Shown here: positions 30,450-38,981 of the stretch, piece by piece
How positions within the stretch are numbered: the stretch's first letter is position 1
Layout of the letters: every line of letters begins with the position of its first letter
The notes under the pieces: model-generated
What the model saw: only the letters and a program-made list of their open reading frames with translations
Databases searched by the model: none
What the model was told of the DNA's origin: nothing
Assembly (NCBI RefSeq): GCF_046000175.1
Contig: NZ_JBEOMB010000002.1
Coordinates: forward strand, 62,001-126,000
Direction: 5' to 3'
Source: Rhodoplanes sp046000175
GTDB lineage: Bacteria > Pseudomonadota > Alphaproteobacteria > Rhizobiales > Xanthobacteraceae
Length of the DNA: 64,000 bases
Program-made: the position numbers and the translations under genes

Positions 30450-31409
30450 ATGGCCGTCCGCTGCGCCGTCCTCGACGACTATCAGAACGTCGCCCTTTCC
30501 ACCGCCGACTGGTCGGTGGTCACCGGTGACGTCGACGTCACGGTCTTCGATACGCCTTTCCCCACCCCCGATGCCGCCCGCGCGGCGCTCCAGCCGTTCG
30601 AGATCGTCTGCCTGATGCGCGAGCGGACCCCGTTCCCGCGGGCCATGTTCGCCGGGCTGCCGAACCTGAAGCTCTTGATCACCACGGGCGCGGCCAATCG
30701 GGCGATCGACCTGCCGGCGGCGCGCGAGCACGGCGTCACGGTGTGCGGCACCGGCAGCTACGGCAATCCGACCATCGGCATCGTGTTCGGCCTGATCCTG
30801 GAGCTGACCCGGAGGATCGGCTTCGAGAACGCCCGCATGAAGGCCGGCGCGCCCCTGCAGGCGACCATCGGCGACGACATCGAAGGCAAGACGATGGGCA
30901 TCCTCGGGCTCGGCAAGCTCGGCACCCGGGTCGCCGGCATCGCCCAGGCGTTCCGCATGCCGGTGATCGCCTGGAGCCCCAACCTGACGGCCGAGAAGGC
31001 GCAGGCCGGCGGCGCCACGCTGGTGAGCAAGGAGGAGCTATTCGCCCGCGCCGACATCCTCTCCATCCACGTGCAGCTGTCCGACCGCTCGCGCGGGATG
31101 GTCGGCGCGGCCGAGCTCGGCCTGATGAAGCCGGACGCCCTCCTGATCAACACGTCGCGCGGCCCGATCGTCGACGAGGCGGCCCTCGTCGCGGCGCTGA
31201 CCGGCGGCAAACTCGGCGGCGCCGGGCTCGATGTCTACGACGTCGAGCCGCTGCCCGTGGACCATCCGTTCCGCCGGCTCGACACGGTCGTCACCACGCC
31301 GCATCTCGGCTACGTGACGAAGCAGAACTACGCCATCTACTTCCGCGACATGGTCGAGGACATCCGCGCGTATCTGAACGGCATGCCGGTGCGCGTGCTC
31401 GGTGGCTGA
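30450..31409 (+). CDS. D-2-hydroxyacid dehydrogenase family protein
   Basis: 319-residue NAD(P)-dependent oxidoreductase of the D-isomer 2-hydroxyacid dehydrogenase family (SerA/GyaR relatives), reducing a 2-oxoacid to the D-hydroxyacid or the reverse. The cofactor site is GLGKLG at 153-158. Catalytic residues are Arg237 (NTSRGPIVDE), Glu266 (DVEPLP) and His285 (TTPHLGY). The N-terminal domain (MAVRCAVLDDYQNVAL) belongs to a subgroup common in Rhizobiales whose substrate is not established. GGGAG precedes the ATG, and a strong terminator lies 40 bp after the stop. Confidence 0.92.
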   Translation: MAVRCAVLDDYQNVALSTADWSVVTGDVDVTVFDTPFPTPDAARAALQPFEIVCLMRERTPFPRAMFAGLPNLKLLITTGAANRAIDLPAAREHGVTVCGTGSYGNPTIGIVFGLILELTRRIGFENARMKAGAPLQATIGDDIEGKTMGILGLGKLGTRVAGIAQAFRMPVIAWSPNLTAEKAQAGGATLVSKEELFARADILSIHVQLSDRSRGMVGAAELGLMKPDALLINTSRGPIVDEAALVAALTGGKLGGAGLDVYDVEPLPVDHPFRRLDTVVTTPHLGYVTKQNYAIYFRDMVEDIRAYLNGMPVRVLGG

Positions 31410-31748
31410 CCGGCCGGATCCATTTACCGTTTTGCTGCAGCGCAATACTACCGCCGGCCCGCGCCCCGCTCGGGCCGGCGGTATCGTTTTCACTGACGAA
31501 ATCGTGAACAGCCTTCGTCGATTGGATTACGGGATTGTACCGACGCGACCTTCACTGCCACAATTCTGATGATCCGTTCAACGGCAGCGTATTTTAATCT
31601 GGTAGATCACTTTTATACTTCAGTATACACACTCTCAGCTTGATGCCCGCGCGCCACCTCCCGCGCCCCAATCCAGACAAAATTCAGCAAAGCTTGCCTT
31701 GCGTTCGGTTTGTCTGTATGTCGCGCTGCGACGGAACGTGGAGGGATC
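31410..31748. other. AT-rich intergenic region before the caspase-like gene
   Basis: Besides the terminator (31449-31490), this 339-bp stretch is unusually AT-rich for the window (about 31500-31640). It contains an inverted repeat TATACT-TC-AGTATA at 31614-31627 that may be an operator or part of a promoter for the caspase-like gene. No gene is seen. Confidence 0.6.
31449..31490 (+). terminator. Intrinsic terminator of the hydroxyacid dehydrogenase gene
   Basis: Perfect 13-bp stem TACCGCCGGCCCG / CGGGCCGGCGGTA with a nine-base loop, followed by TCGTTTT. It is classical in form and placed 40 bp after the rightward gene. Confidence 0.92.
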
Positions 31749-32780
31749 ATGCGGACAGTGAAATTCGCCGGGGCGGCAGCGCTCGCCTTCGTGAGCCTGA
31801 CGCTGGTCTCGGCGGAGGTCATCCGGACCGCGGTCGGGCAGCAGTTCGACAACCGTGCCGAGTCCTCGCGCACAGAATCCTCGCGGAGCGAACCCACCCG
31901 GGTCGCCCTGGCGCCGAGCCGCGGCGACGCGACCGGCGACACGCGGCCGGTCCCTGCCCGGCTCGATGTCGCGGCGGCGGCCGACGTTCCGGCTCCGGTC
32001 GCGGCCACCGGCCCGCGTCTGGCGCTGGTGATCGGCAACGGCGCCTATCCGGACGGCGACGCCCCGCTCCAGGCGCCGATCGCCGACGCCCGCGCCGTCG
32101 CTGACGAGCTGCGCGGCAAAGGCTTCGACGTCGAGCTCGGCGAGAACATGAGCAAGCAGGCGATGGAGCGCGCCGTCGAGCGCTTCACCGCCAAGATCAC
32201 GCCCGGCGCCACGGCGCTTCTCTATTTCAGCGGCCACGGCCTGCAGATCGGCCGCGAGAGCTTCCTGGTGCCGGTCAGCGCCCAGATCTGGCGTCCCGAG
32301 GACGTGCGCCGCGACGGCATCGGCCTCGAGCCGGTGGTCGCCGCCATGGACGCGCGCGGGGCCGCCGGAAAGCTGGTGGTGCTCGATGCCGCCCGCAAGA
32401 ATCCGTTCGAGCGCCGCCTGCGCGGCTTCTCGTCCGGCCTCGCGCCGATCGCCGGGCCGGAGGGCACGCTGGTGCTCTACGCGGTGGCGCCCGGCAAGGT
32501 CGCCGACCAGGAGAGCGACGGCCAGAGCGTGTTCGCCCGCGAGCTGATCGCCCAGATGCGCAACACCGGCCAGACCGTCGAGGAGGCGTTCAACCGCACC
32601 CGGCTGACGGTCGCACGCGCGACCGGAGGTGCCCAGGTGCCGGCCGTGTTCTCGGCCATCACCGCGCCGTTCTCGTTCGCCGCATCGGACGCCAAGCCCG
32701 CCGACGCCAAGCCCGCCGACGGCAAGGCCGCCGCGAACAAGCCGGACGCGCCGGCACCGGTGCGCCAGAGTGCCCGCTGA
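31749..32780 (+). CDS. Caspase-family protein lacking the catalytic cysteine
   Basis: 343-residue exported protein of the peptidase C14 (orthocaspase) family. A signal anchor (about 5-27) is followed by a disordered Ser/Arg/Pro linker. The p20-like domain then runs from RLALVIGNGAYPD (about 95) through LLYFSGHGLQ with the catalytic His163 to VVLDAARKNPFERR. Active relatives read DACRxNPF here; this protein has Ala215 at the cysteine position (Asp213-Ala-Ala215-Arg216). It is therefore predicted to be a pseudo-protease. The tail is a DAKPADAKPADGK repeat and other low-complexity sequence. The ATG at 31749 has GGAGG four bases upstream. The gene is alone, behind an AT-rich promoter region. Confidence 0.92.
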   Translation: MRTVKFAGAAALAFVSLTLVSAEVIRTAVGQQFDNRAESSRTESSRSEPTRVALAPSRGDATGDTRPVPARLDVAAAADVPAPVAATGPRLALVIGNGAYPDGDAPLQAPIADARAVADELRGKGFDVELGENMSKQAMERAVERFTAKITPGATALLYFSGHGLQIGRESFLVPVSAQIWRPEDVRRDGIGLEPVVAAMDARGAAGKLVVLDAARKNPFERRLRGFSSGLAPIAGPEGTLVLYAVAPGKVADQESDGQSVFARELIAQMRNTGQTVEEAFNRTRLTVARATGGAQVPAVFSAITAPFSFAASDAKPADAKPADGKAAANKPDAPAPVRQSAR

Positions 32781-32921
32781 GCGCTGACCGCGGGCGGCGG
32801 CAGTGACGCCGCGCCACGCGAGCTGAATTCGACGGCGCGGACCGCGAGGCCGCGCCGCTTTCGTTTCCGCCCGTTCTGATTCACGCTGCCTCTGGCGCTC
32901 GGGGCCTGAACGGAGGCGGAC

Positions 32922-33434
32922 ATGATCGTCGTGCTGATGGGCGTCTCGGGCTCCGGCAAGACCACGATCGGAACGTTGCTCGCCGCGCGGCTCGGCTGCG
33001 ATTTCTCCGACGCCGACAGCTTCCACCCGCCTGCCAATGTCGAGAAGATGCGAGCCGGCATCGCGCTGAACGACGACGACCGGCGGCCGTGGCTGATGGC
33101 GCTGCGCAAGGCGATCGAGGATTGGGAGGCACGGGGCGTCGACCACGTGCTCGCCTGCTCGGCCCTCAAGCGAACCTATCGCGAAGTCCTCGCGCCGAAC
33201 GGCGACGTGACCTTCGTGTACCTGAAGGGATCGGCGGATCTGATCGCGCGGCGGCTCGCCGGCCGCACCGGCCACTACATGAACCCGGCCCTGCTCGACA
33301 GCCAGCTCGCCACGTTGGAGGAGCCGGACGATGCCGTCACGGTCGACATCGCGAGGACGCCCGAGGAGATCGTCGCCGCGATCCTCATCGCGCTCGGGCG
33401 CACTCCGCGGGGCTTGTCGCAGGCGGTGACGTGA
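32922..33434 (+). CDS. gntK: Gluconokinase
   Basis: 170-residue GntK-type kinase that phosphorylates D-gluconate to 6-phosphogluconate, feeding the pentose phosphate or Entner-Doudoroff routes. P-loop GVSGSGKT is at 7-14. The family segments DADSFHPPANVEKMRAGIALNDDDRRPWL, ACSALKRTYREVL and the lid-like GRTGHYMNPALLDSQLATLE are all present. GGAGG precedes the ATG. The stop codon overlaps a GTG that opens the next frame, so the neighbouring oxidase gene may be co-transcribed. No gluconate transporter or edd/eda is nearby. Confidence 0.95.
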   Translation: MIVVLMGVSGSGKTTIGTLLAARLGCDFSDADSFHPPANVEKMRAGIALNDDDRRPWLMALRKAIEDWEARGVDHVLACSALKRTYREVLAPNGDVTFVYLKGSADLIARRLAGRTGHYMNPALLDSQLATLEEPDDAVTVDIARTPEEIVAAILIALGRTPRGLSQAVT

Positions 33435-33475
33435 TCCATCCTCGCGATCCCGCCGATCGCAGCTCCCCGTTTCCC

Positions 33476-35782
33476 ATGACCGCCCCTCCCGTGCCGCCCC
33501 GCAACGCCCTGATCGGCAGCGCCGTGCCGCGGCTGGAGGATTTCCGGCTGGTCACCGGCCGAGGCCGCTATGTCGGGGATGTCGCCATGGCGGGCCGTCT
33601 CGCCGCCGTGGTGGTGCGCAGCCCCGTCGCCCACGGTCTTTTGCGCGGCATCGATATCGACGAAGCGCGCGCGATGCCCGGCGTCCATGGCGTGCTGACG
33701 GCCGCCGACGTGATCGCGGCGCTCGGCGCGGTCCCCGATATTCCGCTGCGGCAGGACTCCTCGCCCGACTTCGTTCGCGCCGCGCAGCCGGTGATCGCGC
33801 ACGCGGTGGTTCGCTATGTCGGCGAGCCGGTGGCGATCGTGATCGCCGACACGGCGGCACTCGCCGAGGACGCGGCCGAGCGGGTCGGGCTCGCCATCGA
33901 CCCGCAGCCGGCGATCGCCAGCGTCGCAGCGGCACGCGACGCCGCGACGCGGCTGTTCGACACGATCCCGGACAATCGCGCCGGCACGCTCTCCGGGCGA
34001 CGCGGCGACGCCGACGCGGCGTTCGCACGCGCCGACTACACGCGGCGCGAGACCTTCCGCATCCATCGCCACACCGCTGTGCCGATGGAGCCGCGCGGGC
34101 TCCTGGCCGCCTGGGACGCGGCCGCCGGCCGCCTCACCCTGCACGGCGCCGCCAAGGTGCCGTTCGCCAACCGCAAGATCCTCGCCGGGCAGCTCGGCCT
34201 GCCCGAGGAAGCGGTGCGGCTGGTCGAGGACGATGTCGGCGGCGGCTTCGGGGTGCGGGGCGAGTTCTATCCGGAGGACTTCCTGATCCCCTTCGCGGCC
34301 CGGACACTGGGGCGGCCCGTGCGCTGGATCGAGGGTCGCCGCGAGCATTTCCTCGCCACCAATCACGCCCGCGAGATGGAGGCGACGATCGAGATCGCCT
34401 GCACGCGGGACGGCACCATCCTGGCGCTGCGCGGCACCGCGACGGTCGATCTCGGCGCCTATGTGCGGACCACCGGGGCGACCCCGGCCCGCAGCATCGC
34501 CCAGTTCCTGCCCGGGCCGTACCGCATTCCGCACGTGGCCATCGACGTGGATCTGATGCTCACGACCAAGACGCCGGTCGGCACCTATCGCGGCCCCGGG
34601 CGGTTCGAGCCGGATTTCTTTCGCGAGCGGCTGATCGACATGGCGGCCAAGGATCTCGGAGTCGACCGGGTCGCGATGCGGGCCAAGAACCTGGTCGGTC
34701 GCGACGAGATGCCGTGGCGGCTCCCCACCGTGACGCCGCTCGGGATCGAGAGCGAATGCGACAGCGGCGACTACGCCGCGACCTTCGCGCAGTGCCTCGC
34801 CGATTTCGGCTGGGAGGAGAAGTCGGCGCTGCAGGGGCGGCTGATCGACGGCCGCTATCACGGCATCGCGACGGGCTGCTACTTCGAAGGCGGCGCGCCG
34901 GGGCCGGCCGAGAGCGCCATGCTGCGGCTGGAGCCCGACGGGCGGGTCGCCGTGCATGTCGGCTCCTCGGCGCTCGGCCAGGGGCTCGAGACCGTGATGG
35001 CGCAGATCGCCGCCGATGCGCTGGAGCGTCCGCTCGACGCGATCGCCCGCGTCGTCCACGGCTCGACCGACGCGGTGCGCGACGGCTTCGGCTCCTACTC
35101 GTCGCGCGCGGTCGTGATGGGCGGCTCGGCCGTGCTGGCCGCGGCGGAAAGTCTGAAACGTTCGATCCGGGCCGCAGCCGCGGAGGCGCTCGGCTGCGCG
35201 GCCGACGACGTGACGCTCGACGACGGCACGGCCCGCGGGCCCGACGGCCGTTCGATCGTGCTGAAGGACCTCGCCGGAAAGGTGCCGGACGCCGAGGGCA
35301 GGTTCGCGGCGAATGCCCGCGCCTACAGCTACGGCGCGCACGCCGCGCATGTCACGGTCGATCCGGAGACCGGCGTCGTCGCGGTCCTGGCCTACACGGC
35401 GGTCGAGGATGTCGGCCGGGCGATCAATCCGGCGACCCTGCACGGCCAGACGGTCGGCGCCATCGTGCAGGGGCTCGGCGGCACGCTCTTCGAGCAGATC
35501 GTCTACGACGACGACGGCGAGATCGTCACCGCCTCGCTCGCCGAGTATCTGCTGCCGACCGCGATCGACGTGCCGCCGATCTCGGCCCGCGCGATCGACA
35601 TCGTGCCGGCGCCCGGCAACCCGCTGGGCGCCAAGGGGGGCGGCGAAGGCGGCATCATCCCGGTCGGCGGCGTGATCGCCAATGCGGTCGCGAACGCGCT
35701 CGCCGATCTCGGCATCGAGCCGTGCGCGCTGCCGCTGACGCCGATCCGCGTCTGGCAGATGATCCGGGACGCGAAGCCGTAG
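33476..35782 (+). CDS. CoxL-type molybdopterin-binding oxidoreductase subunit
   Basis: 768-residue large subunit of the xanthine dehydrogenase/aldehyde oxidase/CO dehydrogenase family, which hydroxylates a carbon centre using a molybdenum cofactor. The N-terminal domain begins IGSAVPRLEDFRLVTGRGRYVGD. The Moco motifs DDVGGGFGVRGEFYPED, TYRGPGRFEPDF (form-II-like position, not the CO-specific AYRCSFR), and the terminal GAKGGGEGGIIP with its catalytic Glu are present. The ATG at 33476 gives the usual family length but lacks a Shine-Dalgarno. A GTG at 33431, overlapping the gntK stop, is a plausible alternative. The FAD (CoxM) and 2Fe-2S (CoxS) subunits are not adjacent, so partner and substrate are unknown. 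The stop codon lies inside a repeat arm. Confidence 0.92.
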   Translation: MTAPPVPPRNALIGSAVPRLEDFRLVTGRGRYVGDVAMAGRLAAVVVRSPVAHGLLRGIDIDEARAMPGVHGVLTAADVIAALGAVPDIPLRQDSSPDFVRAAQPVIAHAVVRYVGEPVAIVIADTAALAEDAAERVGLAIDPQPAIASVAAARDAATRLFDTIPDNRAGTLSGRRGDADAAFARADYTRRETFRIHRHTAVPMEPRGLLAAWDAAAGRLTLHGAAKVPFANRKILAGQLGLPEEAVRLVEDDVGGGFGVRGEFYPEDFLIPFAARTLGRPVRWIEGRREHFLATNHAREMEATIEIACTRDGTILALRGTATVDLGAYVRTTGATPARSIAQFLPGPYRIPHVAIDVDLMLTTKTPVGTYRGPGRFEPDFFRERLIDMAAKDLGVDRVAMRAKNLVGRDEMPWRLPTVTPLGIESECDSGDYAATFAQCLADFGWEEKSALQGRLIDGRYHGIATGCYFEGGAPGPAESAMLRLEPDGRVAVHVGSSALGQGLETVMAQIAADALERPLDAIARVVHGSTDAVRDGFGSYSSRAVVMGGSAVLAAAESLKRSIRAAAAEALGCAADDVTLDDGTARGPDGRSIVLKDLAGKVPDAEGRFAANARAYSYGAHAAHVTVDPETGVVAVLAYTAVEDVGRAINPATLHGQTVGAIVQGLGGTLFEQIVYDDDGEIVTASLAEYLLPTAIDVPPISARAIDIVPAPGNPLGAKGGGEGGIIPVGGVIANAVANALADLGIEPCALPLTPIRVWQMIRDAKP

Positions 35783-35879
35783 GGTGGGTACGGCGTGACG
35801 CGCCGTGCCCACGCCGTCCGAGTTCTCCGTCTGATCGACGTTTTACGGCGTGGGCATGCCGTCGCATGCCCACCCTACG
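35778..35879. repeat. Intergenic inverted repeat (CGTAGGGTGGG type)
   Basis: Perfect 11-base terminal arms CGTAGGGTGGG (35778-35788) and CCCACCCTACG (35869-35879), with inner complementary segments around GCCGTGCCCACGCCGT and ACGGCGTGGGCATGCCG. This resembles the abundant GTAGGGTGGGC repeats of Rhizobiales. The left arm supplies the TAG stop codon of the CoxL-type gene, so the element now forms the end of that gene. Confidence 0.87.
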
Positions 35880-35956
35880 CCACTTTGCATACCGACCTCG
35901 CGCGGCTTATGCTGGTGCTCCCGCCCTTCATTCCTCAAATCCAGTCCGCAACCATC

Positions 35957-37123
35957 ATGACCGACTCTCCGATCGCTTCCGTCGACCTCGTGCACATCGC
36001 CCTGCCCACGCGGCGCGAGCACAAATGGACCGGGCTCACCGAGCCGATCGGCGGCTATGTGCTGGTCAAGATGACGGACCGCGACGGCGTGACCGGCTGG
36101 GGCGAGGCGCCGGCCCTGAAGGACTGGGGCGGCGAGTTCGGCCGCTATTTCGGCGAGAGCCCGGGCACCACCATGGAGGTGATCAGATCCTATCTGGCGC
36201 CGGTCGTCGTCGGCGCCGTGCCCGGCGACATCGTCGACCTGCACGCCCGCATGGACCGCATCATCAAGGGCTTCCCCTACGCCAAGGCGGCCGTCGAGTT
36301 CGCCGCCTACGACCTCGCCGGCAAGCAGTGCGGCCTGCCCGTGCACCGCCTGCTCGGCGGCGCCGCGCGCAAGAGCATTCCGGTGACGCATTCGATCGGG
36401 CTCCTCGGCTTCGAGGAGGCCGAGCGCGAGGTCGCGAAGGTCGTCGAGGAGGGCATCAGGACCATCAAGATCAAGGTCGGGGTCGATCCCGACCGCGACG
36501 TCGAGATGGTCAAGCGCATCCGCGCCACCGTGGGACCGAAGACGACGCTGTGCGTCGACGCCAACCAGGGCTATGCGACGCCGGGCGAGGCGATCCGCAC
36601 CTTCCGCAAGATCGAGCATTGCGAGTTGAAGTATTTCGAGCAGCCGGTCGAAGGCATCGAGCGCATCGCCGAGGTGGCGCGCGCCATCGATGCGCCCGTG
36701 ATGGCCGACGAGAGCGCCTGGAACGCCCACGACGTGATCCAGATCGTCGAGAAGCGCGCCGCCCAGATCGTGTCTATCTACACGACCAAGCCGGGCGGCC
36801 TGTTCAAGGCCATGGAGGTCGCCGCGGTGTGCCGGGCCGCCGGCATCGTCTGCAACGTCAACGGCTCGGTGGAGACCGGCATCGGCAACCTCGCCAACAT
36901 CCAGCTCGCCGCGGCGGCGCCGGCCGTGACGCTGTCCTGCGTCGTGCCGGTGTCGACGCCGGCCGAAGCGCTCGCTGGCCGGGTCGGCGGCATCTACTAC
37001 AAGGACGACCTGATCGCCGCGCCGATGCGGCTCGTCGACGGCGCGATCGTGCTGCCCGAGGGGCCCGGCATGGGCATCGCGGCCGACGAGGCGAAGATCG
37101 CCCGCTACACGGTCCGGGCCTGA
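35957..37123 (+). CDS. Mandelate racemase/muconate lactonizing enzyme family protein
   Basis: 388-residue enolase-superfamily enzyme that abstracts a proton alpha to a carboxylate. The capping domain (about 1-125) is followed by the barrel with the KxK pair IKIKVG, the metal ligands in CVDANQGY (Asp), FEQPVE (Glu) and MADES (Asp), and a later Lys region (TTKPGGLFKAMEVAAVC). The pattern fits the muconate cycloisomerase/dipeptide epimerase subgroup more than mandelate racemase, but the substrate cannot be read. The ATG at 35957 follows the repeat at 35778-35879 and lacks a clear Shine-Dalgarno. It may be read together with the CoxL-type gene in a catabolic unit. Confidence 0.9.
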   Translation: MTDSPIASVDLVHIALPTRREHKWTGLTEPIGGYVLVKMTDRDGVTGWGEAPALKDWGGEFGRYFGESPGTTMEVIRSYLAPVVVGAVPGDIVDLHARMDRIIKGFPYAKAAVEFAAYDLAGKQCGLPVHRLLGGAARKSIPVTHSIGLLGFEEAEREVAKVVEEGIRTIKIKVGVDPDRDVEMVKRIRATVGPKTTLCVDANQGYATPGEAIRTFRKIEHCELKYFEQPVEGIERIAEVARAIDAPVMADESAWNAHDVIQIVEKRAAQIVSIYTTKPGGLFKAMEVAAVCRAAGIVCNVNGSVETGIGNLANIQLAAAAPAVTLSCVVPVSTPAEALAGRVGGIYYKDDLIAAPMRLVDGAIVLPEGPGMGIAADEAKIARYTVRA

Positions 37124-37291
37124 CCGCCCACGCCACCGACGCGCCATGAGGGCTGCGCCGCGGTGCCGCAGCGGTGGTGCCGTGCGGCCGCCGAACCGGC
37201 CGGCGTCTGCCGGGTTGCCGAAACGTCCCCGTGACGACGGTCCTGCCGCGCAGAACCTTCCACGCGGGGCTCGGCACCCCGGAGCGTCGCG

Positions 37292-38071
37292 ATGTCCTCT
37301 CTCGATCGCCGTGCCGCCGTCGCGATGGCGCCGACCTCCTCGGTCGCCCCGCTGCGCGGCCCGTGGGGCGTCACCACCTCGCTCGCTTTCGTGGTGCTGG
37401 CCTTCGCGGCCGAGGGTCCGCTGCGCGACCTGATGGCGGCGGCCGGGCTGCCGGTCTGGGGCCTGCGGGGATACGCCGTCGGCGGCCTGCCGCGGGCGCT
37501 GGATACGCTCGTGCGCTGGGGCTCGGTCCTGCTGGTCGTCGTGCTGGCGGTGCGGCTCACCGACGTGCCGCTGCGCGAGTATGTCGCGTGGCGGCGGCCG
37601 CGGCTCGCCGATGTCGCCCTGGCGGCCGGATTCGTGCTCACCCTCTACGCCGGGCTCGTCGCGCTGACGCTGCTGGCCGGCACCGCCGACGTGCATGCCG
37701 GCGGCACCGGCCGGACGCCGCCGGGCGCCGGGCCGGTCGCCATCCTGCTCGCCTGGTGGTCGACCGTGCTGCTCGCGCCGTTTGTCGAGGAGACGGTGTT
37801 TCGCGGCTTCCTGTGGCACGGCATCGCCCGGCGGCACGGCGCGGTCGCGGCCCTCGCCGGGACATCCGTAGTGTTCGCGGCCTTCCACTGGGGCTATTGG
37901 ATGCGGGCCGGCGGCGTCGACCTGCTCTCGGTCGCACACTACATCGTGATGGGCGGCGTCCTCGGGATGTTCCGCCTGACCAGCGGCAGCAGCATCGTGC
38001 CGATGGTGGCGCATGCGCTGGCCAATGGCGCACTCGCCGCCTTCCCGGTCGTGGTGGTCGCGCTGGCGTGA
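37292..38071 (+). CDS. CPBP-family intramembrane metalloprotease
   Basis: 259-residue polytopic membrane protein of the CaaX-protease/bacteriocin-processing (Abi, CPBP) family. The three motifs of the active site are present: EETVFRGFLW (Glu-Glu...Arg), FAAFHWGYW (His) and VAHALANGAL (His-x3-Asn). About seven membrane helices surround them. Family members process prenylated or small peptides, or act in bacteriocin immunity. The target here is unknown. GGAG precedes the ATG at 37292. The gene stands alone between the enolase-superfamily gene and a small helical-protein gene. Confidence 0.9.
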   Translation: MSSLDRRAAVAMAPTSSVAPLRGPWGVTTSLAFVVLAFAAEGPLRDLMAAAGLPVWGLRGYAVGGLPRALDTLVRWGSVLLVVVLAVRLTDVPLREYVAWRRPRLADVALAAGFVLTLYAGLVALTLLAGTADVHAGGTGRTPPGAGPVAILLAWWSTVLLAPFVEETVFRGFLWHGIARRHGAVAALAGTSVVFAAFHWGYWMRAGGVDLLSVAHYIVMGGVLGMFRLTSGSSIVPMVAHALANGALAAFPVVVVALA

Positions 38072-38230
38072 CGGTGCCGGGCGACCACGCAACGCACGGT
38101 TGGTATGCGTCGGAAGCGTTGATGCGGCCGGCCGGTCGGACTATATCAGCGGCTCCCAATCGAGACCTCGAACGGGCGGACCGCGGGCCACGGGCCCGGT
38201 CCGGCCTTTGTGCACGACACCGGAGACCGA

Positions 38231-38653
38231 ATGGCTCGCTTCCGCGACACAGACCTGCAGGACCGCAAGAGCAACGCCGACGCCGCCAAGAAGGCCCTGC
38301 TGGAGAAATTCCGGACCGCGGTGGCGGATCCGGCGCTCGAAGAGCGCCGCGCGGCGCTCGAGGCCGAGCGGCTCGCCCGCAAGGCGGAGCGCGACGCGAT
38401 CCGGGCGAAGCGCGAGGCCGAGGCGGCCGAGAAGGCGCGAATCGCCGCCGAGGCGGCCGAGAAGGCCCGCATCGAGGCCGAGGCGATCGCCGCCCGCGAG
38501 GCCGCCGAGCGGGCCGAGCGCGAGGCGCGCGAGGCCGAGGAGCGGGCCGTCGCCGACGCCGCCCTCAAGGCCGAGCAGAAGGCCGCGCGCGACGCCCGCT
38601 ACGCCGCCCGCAAGGCGGCCAAGAAGGCGCGCCGCAAGGGCGACATGTACTGA
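38231..38653 (+). CDS. DUF6481 family helical protein
   Basis: 140-residue, highly charged Ala/Glu/Arg-rich protein predicted to be one long helix. It starts MARFRDTDLQDRKSNADAAKKALLEKFR, continues with EAEAAEKARIAAEAAEKAR-type repeats (two near-identical 11-residue blocks around 75-95), and ends ARYAARKAAKKARRKGD. This is the layout of DUF6481 proteins of Rhizobiales, whose function is unknown. The ATG at 38231 has GGAGA four bases upstream and was preferred to a GTG at 38210. Confidence 0.85.
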   Translation: MARFRDTDLQDRKSNADAAKKALLEKFRTAVADPALEERRAALEAERLARKAERDAIRAKREAEAAEKARIAAEAAEKARIEAEAIAAREAAERAEREAREAEERAVADAALKAEQKAARDARYAARKAAKKARRKGDMY

Positions 38654-38707
38654 GCCGGCCGGCGCGCCGCGCAGGCGCGCCCGCATCGACCCGACCGCAG
38701 GGCCGGG

Positions 38708-38899
38708 TCAGTCCTTGCGCTCGTCGCCCATCACGCCGGCGAGCGCCCAGTCCTCCTTCGGCACCTCGTGGATGATGACGTGCAGGTTGTCGGGCTTGGC
38801 CCCGGCATGCGTCACCATGGCATCCGTGATGGCGCGCACCAAGGCGCGCTTCTGCTCACGGCTGCGGCCGGTCCACATCTCCACCGTGACGACGGGCAT
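38708..38899 (-). CDS. 4-oxalocrotonate tautomerase-like protein
   Basis: 63-residue tautomerase subunit. Pro1 after Met removal (MPVVTVEMW) is the catalytic base. The second strand-helix unit (RSREQKRALVRAITDAMVTHAGAKPDNLHVIIHEVPKEDWALAG) matches the family, which works as a hexamer or trimer of dimers and converts enols to keto acids or performs related dehalogenation and hydration. It has an AGAGGA Shine-Dalgarno. It lies about 80 bp downstream of the DpaA-like gene on the same strand, so the two may be one transcript. Confidence 0.92.
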   Translation of the reverse strand: MPVVTVEMWTGRSREQKRALVRAITDAMVTHAGAKPDNLHVIIHEVPKEDWALAGVMGDERKD

Positions 38900-38981
38900 G
38901 CTGGTCCTCTCTGCGGGCTGGGCGTGGTGAGGGTGTGACGGAAGGCGGGGAACGGCACGGCGGCGCGCGCGAGCGCGGCGC

